Positions 57,081-64,000 of a stretch of 64,000 bases of DNA are shown here, piece after piece. A model generated the notes under the pieces. The model did no database searches, was not told the DNA's origin, and saw only the letters and a program-made list of their open reading frames with translations. This stretch comes from a virus, in the IMG/VR virus record IMGVR_UViG_3300042484_003148, positions 1 through 64,000 of that record; one strand, written 5' to 3'. The translations under genes and the position numbers were made by a program. Numbering within the stretch: the stretch's first letter is position 1; each line of letters starts with the position of its first letter.

Positions 57081-57925
57081 AATTCTTTTAAAAATTCTTT
57101 AGCAATATTTTCTTCATTACTATATTTTTGTTTATTTGATAATGATGAATGTCCATTACCGTTATTACTAAAATATGCATGTTTTGCATATTTTTTTAAA
57201 TCTAAATTTTTAAATGTGTAACCTAAATTAAACATTTCTTTAAACCATTCTGTAGCTGTATCTAATTTACATGACCCAAAAGGTATTACATTTTTATTAT
57301 AAATAACTTCTTTGTTATTTATTTCATTATTTATTAAACAAAACCATTCATTTAATCTACATTCTGGTAATGGAAATGGTTTATTTTTATCAACAATATG
57401 GTGAGGTCTTGCTGGTTTGTGTATATTAAATGTTTGAATTATTTCACCGTAATTATAATTAAAATCATTGAATTTTTCACTATTACATTTATTTGCATAA
57501 AACATAGGACAGTTCCAACATTGCCCTATTTCACTAACACCTAAATTGTTTTCAATATTTTCTAGCATGTGTTTTATGATATTGTTTTTATATAAAACAT
57601 CATTATGTGTTATAAATACAAACTTCTTGTCAGACTTTTCAAAACCATATTGGTAACGCATTGATAATCTATATTCTTCATCAATAAAACATCTTTGTTT
57701 GTCAGTTTGGTTAATAAAATTAAAATATTTAGGTTTGTAATGTATTATATTATCAAACTCATTTAATATTAGATTAATATCAAAAACTTCTGGTTGATTT
57801 GGTTCTTCTTGTAAATAAATTTTATCAATATAGTCACCAGAATGTTTCATTAAAGATTTTAAAGTGACCAAAGTTTGATATGGTTTACCATAAACATTTA
57901 TAATAACATCAACTTTCTGTTCCAT
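57077..57925 (-). CDS. Putative glycosyltransferase, 282 aa
   Basis: VDVIINVYGKPYQTLVTLKS is a GT2-type start, and KKFVFITHNDVLYKNNIIKH the metal-site segment (HND). Several Cys (IGQCWNCPMFYANKC) suggest a zinc-bound insertion. ATGA overlap downstream, TAATG overlap upstream. Confidence 0.68.
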   Translation of the reverse strand: MEQKVDVIINVYGKPYQTLVTLKSLMKHSGDYIDKIYLQEEPNQPEVFDINLILNEFDNIIHYKPKYFNFINQTDKQRCFIDEEYRLSMRYQYGFEKSDKKFVFITHNDVLYKNNIIKHMLENIENNLGVSEIGQCWNCPMFYANKCNSEKFNDFNYNYGEIIQTFNIHKPARPHHIVDKNKPFPLPECRLNEWFCLINNEINNKEVIYNKNVIPFGSCKLDTATEWFKEMFNLGYTFKNLDLKKYAKHAYFSNNGNGHSSLSNKQKYSNEENIAKEFLKEL

Positions 57926-59466
57926 TACTGAACTCTTAAAATATATTTATTTAGTTTATTTTGGTTTTTTACAACAAAAGGAAATAATCTTTCAACCCAA
58001 TCTTGTTGTAACATTTCTATTTTTTTGTTGTCATCATTTCTAGTTTGTGATTCTAAATGGTAACAAACACTATTCATGTCGCAAATGTTTTCAAATCCAT
58101 GTAAAATAGTTTGTAGACCTAGTTCAACATCTTCAAAACATGAAATATAATTTTCATTAAACATTCCTAGTTTTTGAAAAGTCTTTAATCTAGTCATAAC
58201 AAAGGCGGCAGTGTTACCACAAACTAATTTATCTTTTGTGTTGTAATTATAGTGTGTTTGTATATTATCGTGTGATACTTGTAAGTTATTATTTTTATCA
58301 ATAAACATAATCTGACCACCATGTTGAATGGTACCATCACCAAAATGTAATCTAGCTCCAATGGTACCTAAATTATGTTTGTTGTTAAATTTATTTACGA
58401 ATCTAGTTAAACAATCATTTAACATAATTATGTCATTATTACAAAATAAAACATAATCAGTGTTTTTATTAACATAATTTTTTACAACATCATTATTAAT
58501 TTTAGCAAAGTTGTAATAATTATATTTAATAACTTCAATGTTGTTGTAAGGGTGTTTTTCAATCAGTTTTTCTGTTTCAGATAAACATTCTTCATTTGAA
58601 CCTGTATCCGCTATGTAAATTTTAAATTTATCTTTTGGATATAATGTATTATTTATGATGCTATCAACACATTGTGTAATTAAATCAATTTTATCCTTAG
58701 TTGGAATAATAATTGATATAAAACCATGTTTTTTTAGTTTAATATTATCATTTTTTTCATACAAAACTTCTATTTTTTCTGAAATAGGTAGTAGTTGTTT
58801 GTATTTTTCAACAAATTGTTGTCTATTAACTTCAAATTCTTCATTTGGTTGTCCTACTGATTCATGAGTGATATCAAAACTAAAAGTAACACCAATTTTA
58901 ACATCTTCTAAGTAATTTGGTATAGTAAAAGAATGGTCATAAAAATGAAAACCTTTAAATTCTTCATCAAATTTATGTTTGATTAAATTTTTATTAACAG
59001 CAAAAAACAAACCATCAACTGTGCAAACATTTATTAGTTCGTTATTGTTTGTACTAACTGAATATTTAGAAAGATATTTTTTTGTGTGTTCAGGTGCATG
59101 ATAAACCTCACCAACCATTGTTTGGTGCATTCTTTCCCAGAAAACACCACTTTCACTCATGTATGTAGAACCAGCTTTACCTATGATACCGTATTCAGGG
59201 TTTGAATTGAAATCTTTTAAAAGATTAATACCCCAATTTTTAGATAACTTAATATCATTGTGACAAAAAATAACTAAATCAGTTTTTGATTCCTCTAAAC
59301 CTTTGTTGTATAATTCAGATAAAGAATATTGATTATAATTCTCGTAACATATAATATCTAAACCATTATTAAGTAAACCTGACGATAATCTTAAGTGATT
59401 AATAAAATTTTGGTTATATTCTGAATTTTTGTGTGAAGAAAAAACTACTGTCAATTTTGAAAACAT
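57925..59466 (-). CDS. Two-domain glycosyltransferase, 513 aa
   Basis: Residues 1-235 are a GT-A-like domain (VVFSSHKNSEYNQNFINHLR, DLVIFCHNDIKLSKNWG). Residues 245-513 are a GT2 rhamnosyltransferase-like domain: FISIIIPTKDKIDLITQCVD, YVLFCNNDIIMLNDC (NND metal site), IGARLHFGDGTIQHGG, ENYISCFEDVELGLQ. First gene of the operon. Two active sites could add two sugars or polymerise a disaccharide. Confidence 0.8.
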   Translation of the reverse strand: MFSKLTVVFSSHKNSEYNQNFINHLRLSSGLLNNGLDIICYENYNQYSLSELYNKGLEESKTDLVIFCHNDIKLSKNWGINLLKDFNSNPEYGIIGKAGSTYMSESGVFWERMHQTMVGEVYHAPEHTKKYLSKYSVSTNNNELINVCTVDGLFFAVNKNLIKHKFDEEFKGFHFYDHSFTIPNYLEDVKIGVTFSFDITHESVGQPNEEFEVNRQQFVEKYKQLLPISEKIEVLYEKNDNIKLKKHGFISIIIPTKDKIDLITQCVDSIINNTLYPKDKFKIYIADTGSNEECLSETEKLIEKHPYNNIEVIKYNYYNFAKINNDVVKNYVNKNTDYVLFCNNDIIMLNDCLTRFVNKFNNKHNLGTIGARLHFGDGTIQHGGQIMFIDKNNNLQVSHDNIQTHYNYNTKDKLVCGNTAAFVMTRLKTFQKLGMFNENYISCFEDVELGLQTILHGFENICDMNSVCYHLESQTRNDDNKKIEMLQQDWVERLFPFVVKNQNKLNKYILRVQ

Positions 59467-59473
59467 GATATTG

Positions 59474-59526
59474 AAATTAAAAATTATATCCCTTTCAAAC
59501 TTTTTACAGTTATCAGGGATATAAGG
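59474..59526 (-). terminator. Terminator/attenuator before the glycan operon
   Basis: TTATATCCC (59484-59492) pairs with GGGATATAA (59516-59524), followed on the minus strand by TTTTTAATTTC. It ends the H1-like gene transcript and stands only about 18 nt before the first glycosyltransferase start, so partial read-through may set that operon's level. Confidence 0.65.
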
Positions 59527-59558
59527 GAGATTTTAAAAAGTTAAATAGTTTAAAAAAA

Positions 59559-59741
59559 CTATTCAGCTTTACCTAAAGCAGCGATAGCGATACGAATATC
59601 TTGAGCTGATGATTTTACATCTTGTAAACCAACACGTACTCTAGTTTTTGCAGCTTTGTTACCTGCGTCAATTTTTGTAGCGTCAGCTTTCAATGCTACT
59701 ACAGATGTCTCTAATCCTTCGATTTGTTCTAAAATTGTCAT
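59559..59741 (-). CDS. Histone H1-like (Hc1-type) small protein, 60 aa
   Basis: Start at 59741 (MTILEQIEGLETSVVALKAD); a longer frame to 59792 runs through the promoter. IDAGNKAAKTRVRVGLQDVK has the GNKAAxxRxR core of Bacteroidota Hc1/H1-like proteins, which are small helical DNA-associated proteins. Codon use is GC-richer than around, as in highly expressed genes. It is less basic than true Hc1, so DNA binding is uncertain. Confidence 0.58.
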   Translation of the reverse strand: MTILEQIEGLETSVVALKADATKIDAGNKAAKTRVRVGLQDVKSSAQDIRIAIAALGKAE

Positions 59742-59761
59742 TTTGTTATTGTTTAATGATA

Positions 59762-59792
59762 CAATATTAACACTTTTATTTTTATTATGCAA
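59762..59792 (-). promoter_or_regulatory. Bacteroidota-type promoter
   Basis: TTG (59792-59790), 20 nt, TAATATTG (59769-59762; one mismatch to TAnnTTTG), 20 nt before the ATG. Confidence 0.6.
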
Positions 59793-59820
59793 GTAATTTG
59801 TTAATTATTTTTAAAATAAT

Positions 59821-59985
59821 TTAGTAACTATTGATTATTAACGTGTTATACCTACTAAATATTTTTAATTCATTTAAATGAATATCTCTAATAACAACAT
59901 ATCTTAAAAAATCTTTATTTATTATGGTTGATAAACCTGAATCAGTAAAGGACTGATAAAATTGGTTGTTTATTTTAAGTTTCAT
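59821..59985 (-). CDS. MKL miniprotein, 54 aa (longest)
   Basis: Starts MKLKINNQFY; middle SFTDSGLSTII; NELKIFSRYN then NTLIINSY, stop TAA. The end motif appears once in place and again extended. Last of the largest array. Confidence 0.7.
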   Translation of the reverse strand: MKLKINNQFYQSFTDSGLSTIINKDFLRYVVIRDIHLNELKIFSRYNTLIINSY

Positions 59986-60113
59986 CTTTTATATATTAAA
60001 ATTTCATTTATAAAAGGGTATGATAATTGTGGATTACCACCTAGATTAAACATAATAACTATTTCAGTATTTTTAAAGTATGTATTTTTTGAAAAGAATA
60101 ATTGTAATTTCAT
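59982..60113 (-). CDS. MKL miniprotein, 43 aa
   Basis: Starts MKLQLFFSKN and ends INEILIYKR. ATGA overlaps. Confidence 0.74.
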   Translation of the reverse strand: MKLQLFFSKNTYFKNTEIVIMFNLGGNPQLSYPFINEILIYKR

Positions 60114-60244
60114 CTTTTATATAACCTTAATTTGTTGTTAAAATGTAAATGAAACATCGCATTAGTTTTACCACTTAAAACATAATATATACCATGATTA
60201 ATGAAATAATCAAATTGATTTGCTGTGTATATTTTAAGTTTCAT
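60110..60244 (-). CDS. MKL miniprotein, 44 aa
   Basis: Starts MKLKIYTANQ; middle NHGIYYVLSGK; end NNKLRLYKR. ATGA overlap downstream; 8 nt after the membrane gene stop. Confidence 0.75.
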   Translation of the reverse strand: MKLKIYTANQFDYFINHGIYYVLSGKTNAMFHLHFNNKLRLYKR

Positions 60245-60252
60245 CTGTAATA

Positions 60253-60663
60253 TTATTTAAAATATTCAATTAATATAATACCTAAACTAAACAAACAACC
60301 TATTATGAATTTAGTTAATAAAGGTTTAAACGGTGATTTTAATAGAACTTTGTCCATAAATGCATTATTTTCACTAGTACCAATATATTCAGTAGGGAGG
60401 TTTCTTAGTTTGTTTAAATAATAATCAGCAATTAACCAATTAATATCCCAAAGAAGAAATATAAGCAAAGGTATCGACCAAACTGATAAGTGATATGTTA
60501 ACCCTAATATAGGTGCAATAATACAGGGAATAATAACCCTTAATAAAGGTTGATGTTCAATAAATTCATCATTTTTTATTTTCTGATAATCAGTAACAAT
60601 GTGGTCAATCATTGAAATAACCCAAATAGTTAAGTTGATAATGAGTAGAGGTAGTAAAATCAT
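60253..60663 (-). CDS. Membrane protein, 136 aa
   Basis: Three or four hydrophobic helices: MILLPLLIINLTIWVISMI (1-19), LRVIIPCIIAPILGLTYHLS (about 41-60), WSIPLLIFLLWDINWLIADY (about 62-81) and FIIGCLFSLGIILIEYF (end). Embedded in the miniprotein array. Function unknown. Confidence 0.7.
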   Translation of the reverse strand: MILLPLLIINLTIWVISMIDHIVTDYQKIKNDEFIEHQPLLRVIIPCIIAPILGLTYHLSVWSIPLLIFLLWDINWLIADYYLNKLRNLPTEYIGTSENNAFMDKVLLKSPFKPLLTKFIIGCLFSLGIILIEYFK

Positions 60664-60665
60664 GG

Positions 60666-60803
60666 TTATCTTGGATAAATAATTAGTGAGTTTTGAAAGA
60701 CTTTGAAATAATTGGAGCTTGGACTTGTTTTACCATCCTTTAAATATAAACCACTACGGTAAGTAAATAAACTAGTAAGTTTAGTTCTTATATGTAATCT
60801 CAT
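60666..60803 (-). CDS. MKL-type miniprotein (MRL start), 45 aa
   Basis: Starts MRLHIRTKLT; middle FTYRSGLYLKDG; end QNSLIIYPR, stop TAA, 2 nt before the membrane gene. Confidence 0.73.
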   Translation of the reverse strand: MRLHIRTKLTSLFTYRSGLYLKDGKTSPSSNYFKVFQNSLIIYPR

Positions 60804-60928
60804 TATCTTGGATATAAAGTTATTTCGTTATAATTTATTAATATTTCTGTATTCGGTAAACCTAAAAGTAACCCACCAGTTACAGTGTTTTGTAGTTTAA
60901 CGGCTCTGTAATTAATTACTAGTCTCAT
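60803..60928 (-). CDS. MKL-type miniprotein (MRL start), 41 aa
   Basis: Starts MRLVINYRAV and ends YNEITLYPR; TAATG overlap with the next gene instead of ATGA. Confidence 0.72.
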   Translation of the reverse strand: MRLVINYRAVKLQNTVTGGLLLGLPNTEILINYNEITLYPR

Positions 60929-60941
60929 CTTCGGTAAATTA

Positions 60942-61064
60942 TTAGTTTATTTTTTTATAAACACCAATATGACCATCATCAAAGTGTATTCTCTTATCTG
61001 TTAAATATTCACCTAAAACATACCACGTAAATTGATTAATCCTGATTGTTGTTTTAAGTTTCAT
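60942..61064 (-). CDS. MKL miniprotein, 40 aa
   Basis: Starts MKLKTTIRIN; middle FTWYVLGEYLTDK; end HIGVYKKIN, stop TAA. The end motif is altered. Its ATG overlaps the upstream TGA. Confidence 0.7.
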   Translation of the reverse strand: MKLKTTIRINQFTWYVLGEYLTDKRIHFDDGHIGVYKKIN

Positions 61065-61198
61065 CTTTTGTAAATTCTAAGGTTATTTAAATATACAGTT
61101 TTTGCTTTGTTGATTTTTTCAGCAAAATCACCCACTAAAATATTAAATATACTGTAACATTCTAATTTTTCAATAGGTTTGGATATTTTAAGTTTCAT
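61061..61198 (-). CDS. MKL miniprotein, 45 aa
   Basis: Starts MKLKISKPIE; middle YSIFNILVGDF; end LNNLRIYKR. ATGA overlaps on both sides. Confidence 0.76.
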   Translation of the reverse strand: MKLKISKPIEKLECYSIFNILVGDFAEKINKAKTVYLNNLRIYKR

Positions 61199-61464
61199 CT
61201 TTTCTCCAATTTATGTCTGCAAAATATCCTAATTATATCAACCAAATCTTGTTCGGTTTCTATTGGGTAGAAATTTCCGTTAAATAACTCAACAGTGAAA
61301 TTGTTATCAATACATTCTGATTTACAATTTGTAATCAAAGCTTCTTGATAAAACTTTTTATCAATTTGTTCTAAATCCAAACAAAGGTAATAATCTTTAT
61401 CACCATCGAATTCGTTACATAGTTCACGTTTGAAACCGTATTTTTTTAATATTTCTTCTTTCAT
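61195..61464 (-). CDS. Hypothetical 89-aa protein
   Basis: Starts MKEEILKKYGFKRELCNEFD; acidic, with Cys in CNEF, CLDL, NCKSEC and FCRHK. No zinc-site spacing is clear. It ends in KLEKR, the Lys-Arg-stop being forced by the shared AGATGAAACTT junction. Function unknown. Confidence 0.66.
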   Translation of the reverse strand: MKEEILKKYGFKRELCNEFDGDKDYYLCLDLEQIDKKFYQEALITNCKSECIDNNFTVELFNGNFYPIETEQDLVDIIRIFCRHKLEKR

Positions 61465-61485
61465 CTTTTATAAATTCTTTAAGTT

Positions 61486-61602
61486 TTATTTAATAAATAT
61501 ATTTAAACAGTTTTTACTCAGTAAAATATCTATAATATCTAACTGTAAGTAGGTTAATTCAAAATCTGAATCTTCAGACCAATGTTCTATATTAAGTTTC
61601 AT
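61486..61602 (-). CDS. MKL miniprotein, 38 aa
   Basis: Starts MKLNIEHWSE; middle DFELTYLQLDII; end KNCLNIFIK, stop TAA. Confidence 0.71.
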   Translation of the reverse strand: MKLNIEHWSEDSDFELTYLQLDIIDILLSKNCLNIFIK

Positions 61603-61709
61603 CTTTTATACTGTAATATTATGTTATTATATTTTAAATCAATGATAATTTTGATAATATCTGGATACATAAATTCAATATCAGACCATGAGTACTGTTA
61701 AAGTTTCAT
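61599..61709 (-). pseudogene. MKL miniprotein with TAA at codon 4
   Basis: Reads M-K-L then TAA (61700-61698), then, still in frame, QYSWSDIEFMYPDIIKIIID and ends NNIILQYKR with the usual ATGA junction. The downstream neighbour at 61486 has a similar middle (HWSEDSDFELTYLQLDIID). Probably a recently broken copy; the frame beyond the stop is still clean. Confidence 0.62.
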
Positions 61710-61711
61710 AT

Positions 61712-62047
61712 TTATCTAATTTTATTCAAATATTTCTTTATTAAATTATCATCTTCGTAAATAACACCAATAGTTACTTCGTATTGATTTTTATCTTTAC
61801 TAACCTTGGATATTTTACAATCTTTAAACAACATCTTGGTTTTTTCATCAAATTCAATAACAAATTCAAGTCCTAGCTTTTCAGTATTGGTTAGTTTTTT
61901 AATACTTTCAAATACAAATATAACATATTCACCCTGTACTCCAACACAAGAACCGTTTTTTATTTTTTCGTATTCAAAAATAGGTAATGTTTTGCATTCT
62001 ATTTCGTAAATTAACCCTTTAGTTGGTGTTATTAAGTTTGCTTGCAT
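61712..62047 (-). CDS. Hypothetical 111-aa protein
   Basis: Starts MQANLITPTKGLIYEIECKT; a beta-rich pattern (GVQGEYVIFVFESIKKL, QYEVTIGVIYEDD). No family recognised. Its start overlaps the upstream membrane gene by 29 nt. Confidence 0.64.
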   Translation of the reverse strand: MQANLITPTKGLIYEIECKTLPIFEYEKIKNGSCVGVQGEYVIFVFESIKKLTNTEKLGLEFVIEFDEKTKMLFKDCKISKVSKDKNQYEVTIGVIYEDDNLIKKYLNKIR

Positions 62048-62237
62048 CTTTGTAAATGTATTTCTTGTATAAATAGACTAATAAACTTAGTATTGCTGCT
62101 AGTATTAATAGTGCAGGTATAATACCTAGAGGTAATAAAATTATAAACCAATTATAGGTTATTATTTTGGTTAGTTTTAAATAAATCAACATTATTTGTA
62201 GTTGACCTATTAGGATGTATAAGTAGTTGCGTGTCAT
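62019..62237 (-). CDS. Small membrane protein, 72 aa
   Basis: Two hydrophobic helices (YLYILIGQLQIMLIYL, and WFIILLPLGIIPALLILAAI to about residue 56) and a Lys-rich tail. ATGA overlap with the upstream miniprotein. Function unknown. Confidence 0.67.
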   Translation of the reverse strand: MTRNYLYILIGQLQIMLIYLKLTKIITYNWFIILLPLGIIPALLILAAILSLLVYLYKKYIYKDASKLNNTN

Positions 62238-62359
62238 TGTTTTAATATAATAATGTAGTTTATAAAGTGCATACTATAGTTTTGTTTGATTAAAATATGT
62301 TTTATTAAGCTATCATTCAAAACGTTGCTCCAACTGTAATCAAATATATTAAGTTTCAT
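62234..62359 (-). CDS. MKL miniprotein, 41 aa
   Basis: Starts MKLNIFDYSW and ends INYIIILKQ. The last Arg is replaced because its junction joins the membrane gene (CAATGAC). Confidence 0.72.
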   Translation of the reverse strand: MKLNIFDYSWSNVLNDSLIKHILIKQNYSMHFINYIIILKQ

Positions 62360-62469
62360 CTGTCGTAAATTATTAGTTTATTGTAATGTGTTTTTACAGT
62401 TTTTATATAATTTAATTGTTTACCTGTATATATTACAAAATCAGTAAAAAGAAATATTTTAAGTTTCAT
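62356..62469 (-). CDS. MKL miniprotein, 37 aa
   Basis: Starts MKLKIFLFTD and ends YNKLIIYDR. ATGA overlaps. Confidence 0.76.
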   Translation of the reverse strand: MKLKIFLFTDFVIYTGKQLNYIKTVKTHYNKLIIYDR

Positions 62470-62582
62470 CTTTTAATTAATAAAATTTCATTAGAATGAT
62501 AACGTTTTTGTAAAACAAAAAACTCTGTTGTTAAATATTTAGGTACGTTATAATTAGGAATAACTTGGGTTTTAAGTTTCAT
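62466..62582 (-). CDS. MKL miniprotein, 38 aa
   Basis: Starts MKLKTQVIPN and ends SNEILLIKR. ATGA overlaps. Confidence 0.75.
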   Translation of the reverse strand: MKLKTQVIPNYNVPKYLTTEFFVLQKRYHSNEILLIKR

Positions 62583-62698
62583 CTTTCAAATATAATTAAT
62601 TTATTATAACGGATTTTGTCAATAATATAATTTAAAGACTCATCATGTTTTACTGTAAAACCTTTGTAAGGTACTATATCTAGTATTTTAAGTTTCAT
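62579..62698 (-). CDS. MKL miniprotein, 39 aa
   Basis: Starts MKLKILDIVP and ends YNKLIIFER. ATGA overlaps. Confidence 0.76.
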   Translation of the reverse strand: MKLKILDIVPYKGFTVKHDESLNYIIDKIRYNKLIIFER

Positions 62699-62829
62699 CT
62701 TACAAAGATATAAATAATATTTTTAGAAACAACGCATTTTAGTCTATTTCCGAAAATAATTCTTCCATTAACATTTTCTATGTAACCTGAATCTAAATTT
62801 ATACCTGTTCTATTAAAGTCAAGTTTCAT
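62695..62829 (-). CDS. MKL miniprotein, 44 aa
   Basis: Starts MKLDFNRTGI; middle LDSGYIENVNGRII; end KNIIYIFVR. ATGA overlaps. Confidence 0.75.
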   Translation of the reverse strand: MKLDFNRTGINLDSGYIENVNGRIIFGNRLKCVVSKNIIYIFVR

Positions 62830-62942
62830 CTGTTATAAGTTCTTAATGCGTTATAACGTTTAAAATAAATTACAGCAATTAATGTACTAGATGTAAATTT
62901 AACCCAATTTGTACTTTGAGTATTAAATATTTTAAGTTTCAT
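62826..62942 (-). CDS. MKL miniprotein, 38 aa
   Basis: Starts MKLKIFNTQS and ends YNALRTYNR. ATGA overlaps. Confidence 0.74.
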   Translation of the reverse strand: MKLKIFNTQSTNWVKFTSSTLIAVIYFKRYNALRTYNR

Positions 62943-63070
62943 CTGTAAGTTAAATATAATGAATCAGTTTTAAATGTGGTCCATACATCTTTTTTGATTA
63001 ACAAGTTAAATGCTAATGTATAATATTCTTTTTTATTATTCTTTGAATCTGGATTTATCTTAAGTTTCAT
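62939..63070 (-). CDS. MKL miniprotein, 43 aa
   Basis: Starts MKLKINPDSK; middle KEYYTLAFNLLI; end TDSLYLTYR. ATGA overlaps. Confidence 0.74.
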   Translation of the reverse strand: MKLKINPDSKNNKKEYYTLAFNLLIKKDVWTTFKTDSLYLTYR

Positions 63071-63180
63071 ACCCTTCGATGAATTAATAGTTTGTTAGAA
63101 CGTTTATCTTTACGTTGAACATGAATATCAATAATAAATTCAAGAAAATTAATAGGAAATATAGTTCTTTTAAGTTTCAT
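63067..63180 (-). CDS. MKL miniprotein, 37 aa
   Basis: Starts MKLKRTIFPI and ends SNKLLIHRRV. ATGA overlaps; one residue follows the usual Arg. Confidence 0.74.
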   Translation of the reverse strand: MKLKRTIFPINFLEFIIDIHVQRKDKRSNKLLIHRRV

Positions 63181-63311
63181 CTTTGGTAAATTCTTATTTT
63201 ATTATTCCATGTTTTGTTATGTAGTTTACCAGATAAACCTTTTGTTAGTAAATCAAAACTAGTTGTCTCGTTATAATTTAAATCACTTAAATTTAATATT
63301 AGAAGTTTCAT
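63177..63311 (-). CDS. MKL miniprotein, 44 aa
   Basis: Starts MKLLILNLSD; middle ETTSFDLLTKGL; end WNNKIRIYQR. It directly follows the 5' nuclease gene. Confidence 0.76.
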   Translation of the reverse strand: MKLLILNLSDLNYNETTSFDLLTKGLSGKLHNKTWNNKIRIYQR

Positions 63312-63315
63312 CTTT

Positions 63316-64000
63316 TTAAACTTTTTTACTAAATGACTTTTCTTTCAAAATCGTAGCGTAGAATGGTTCACAGAAACTCTTTAAACTACCATTCCAATGC
63401 TGCATGAAACCAATTTCGTCAAATATTCTAATTAAATTACGTGAACCTCTATTTTCTTCATCTAAAGGTAGTTCACAAGCTTCTTTTAAGTTGTGAATAT
63501 CATTTTTGGTAACAAAAGGTTCCAATAAATTAATTATTTTATAGTTGTTTTCGTATAGTGATATACCTAACTCTTCGTCTTGTCCATTAATACCGTATTT
63601 AATGTTATCTAGTACTAATAAAGGTTTCTTTTTGGTTAAAGTGCGTTCATTAATTAATTCCTCAGTTCTTTCAAGTATAAACTTAATATCTATCGCTTGT
63701 GTTTTTATCTCAGGAAATAACTTAATTAGTGTGTCTTCACCTAATCCTTTTACACCATATATATTATCACTAGTATCACCACAAAATGTCTTAACAATAG
63801 CTAAGTTTTTGTAATAATGTTTGAAAAATAAATGATAATTATCTTTACATATTAAACTCTTTTTAGAAGCTAAATAAACTTTAATTGTATCAGAATATTG
63901 TAATAACTGTAATAAATCGACATCACCAGTATAAACAGTGATTTTTTCATCTTCATGGTATTGTTTACAATACACAGAAATTAAATCATCAGCTTCAATT
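63316..64000 (-). CDS. 5'-3' nuclease/RNase H (T4 Rnh-like), 5' end cut by window
   Basis: The frame is open to the window edge, where it reads EADDLISVYCKQY, the acidic metal motif of flap/5' nucleases; a GTG at 63975 lies inside it and is not the start. YTGDVDLLQLLQYSD and FCGDTSDNIYGVKGLGEDTL complete the catalytic Asp set and the H3TH DNA-binding loop. The family removes RNA primers and flaps during lagging-strand synthesis. It leads into the largest miniprotein array. Confidence 0.85.
   Translation of the reverse strand, partial: IEADDLISVYCKQYHEDEKITVYTGDVDLLQLLQYSDTIKVYLASKKSLICKDNYHLFFKHYYKNLAIVKTFCGDTSDNIYGVKGLGEDTLIKLFPEIKTQAIDIKFILERTEELINERTLTKKKPLLVLDNIKYGINGQDEELGISLYENNYKIINLLEPFVTKNDIHNLKEACELPLDEENRGSRNLIRIFDEIGFMQHWNGSLKSFCEPFYATILKEKSFSKKV

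Noticed and set aside
59742-59792. N-terminal extension of the H1-like protein (MHNKNKSV)
   Set aside because: It covers a TTG-N20-TAATATTG promoter; the ATG at 59741 fits the family start.
1958-63311. Stop-codon reassignment to explain in-frame TAA in two miniproteins
   Set aside because: TAA, TGA and TAG all end well-supported genes here, and the large genes have no internal TAA.
59821-63311. CRISPR array or non-coding direct repeats, because of the regular AAGTTTCATC spacing of about 115-135 nt
   Set aside because: The spacing follows open frames of varied length, the in-between sequence is coding and diverged, and repeats are only about 14 nt.
1-64000. tRNA genes
   Set aside because: I looked for cloverleaf-like GC-rich stretches with a GGTTCGANTC arm and saw none; a tRNA scan would be decisive.

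Overview
The window looks like part of the genome of a large, lytic, T4-like tailed phage of a Bacteroidota (Flavobacterium-like) host. Evidence for a phage: a family B DNA polymerase, a fused Mre11/Rad50 (SbcD-SbcC, gp47/gp46-like) nuclease, a zinc-ribbon/TOPRIM primase, a Dda-like helicase, an SNF2-type helicase, a T4 RNase H-like 5' nuclease, a tape-measure protein and several virion proteins, with no bacterial housekeeping genes. Evidence for the host: very low GC, no clear Shine-Dalgarno sequences, and many promoters with a TTTG/TTG box 18-20 nt before TAnnTTTG, the Bacteroidota housekeeping pattern.

Layout. 1-7.3 kb (minus): a VWA/metallopeptidase (cut by the window edge), small genes and the SbcCD fusion. 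7.4-9.8 kb (plus): the tape-measure gene. 9.8-12.1 kb (minus): a miniprotein array. 12.2-17.1 kb: a GIY-YIG homing endonuclease and DNA polymerase. 17.3-27.2 kb: tail or baseplate proteins, a TnpB, a second GIY-YIG gene. 27.2-35.2 kb: Dda-like helicase, unknown genes, a large TnpB, a glycosyltransferase. 35.3-38.3 kb (plus): membrane and virion genes. 38.3-44.3 kb (minus): miniproteins, primase, a kinase fragment, a second large TnpB, nucleotide-metabolism genes. 44.4-46.7 kb: an IS607-type element (TnpA+TnpB) flanked by gene fragments. 46.7-53 kb: SNF2 helicase, small genes, more miniproteins. 53.1-59.5 kb: a seven-gene glycan operon with UDP-galactopyranose mutase. 59.5-64 kb: a histone-H1-like gene, the largest miniprotein array, and the 5' nuclease (cut by the window edge).

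The most striking content is a family of about 48 tiny minus-strand genes (35-54 codons) in five clusters, almost none of which would be found with a usual length cut-off. Nearly all start Met-Lys-Leu and most end in an aliphatic/aromatic strand plus Lys/Arg-Arg. They are tiled head to tail through the same junction (AAAAGATGAAACTT), in which the TGA of one gene overlaps the ATG of the next. They sit between core replication genes and share their transcripts. Two members carry an in-frame TAA but otherwise keep the pattern. I could not link the family to a known function.

Other layers: a phage-specific promoter motif (TTGnAACCTTTTA-n3-TAGnTTTrCGTT) seen at least five times; an ACTATTTATAA motif before virion genes and before three TnpB genes (candidate late promoter); a re-used AAACCTCTC/GAGAGGTTT terminator between convergent genes; and four TnpB-family nucleases, three of them next to broken genes.
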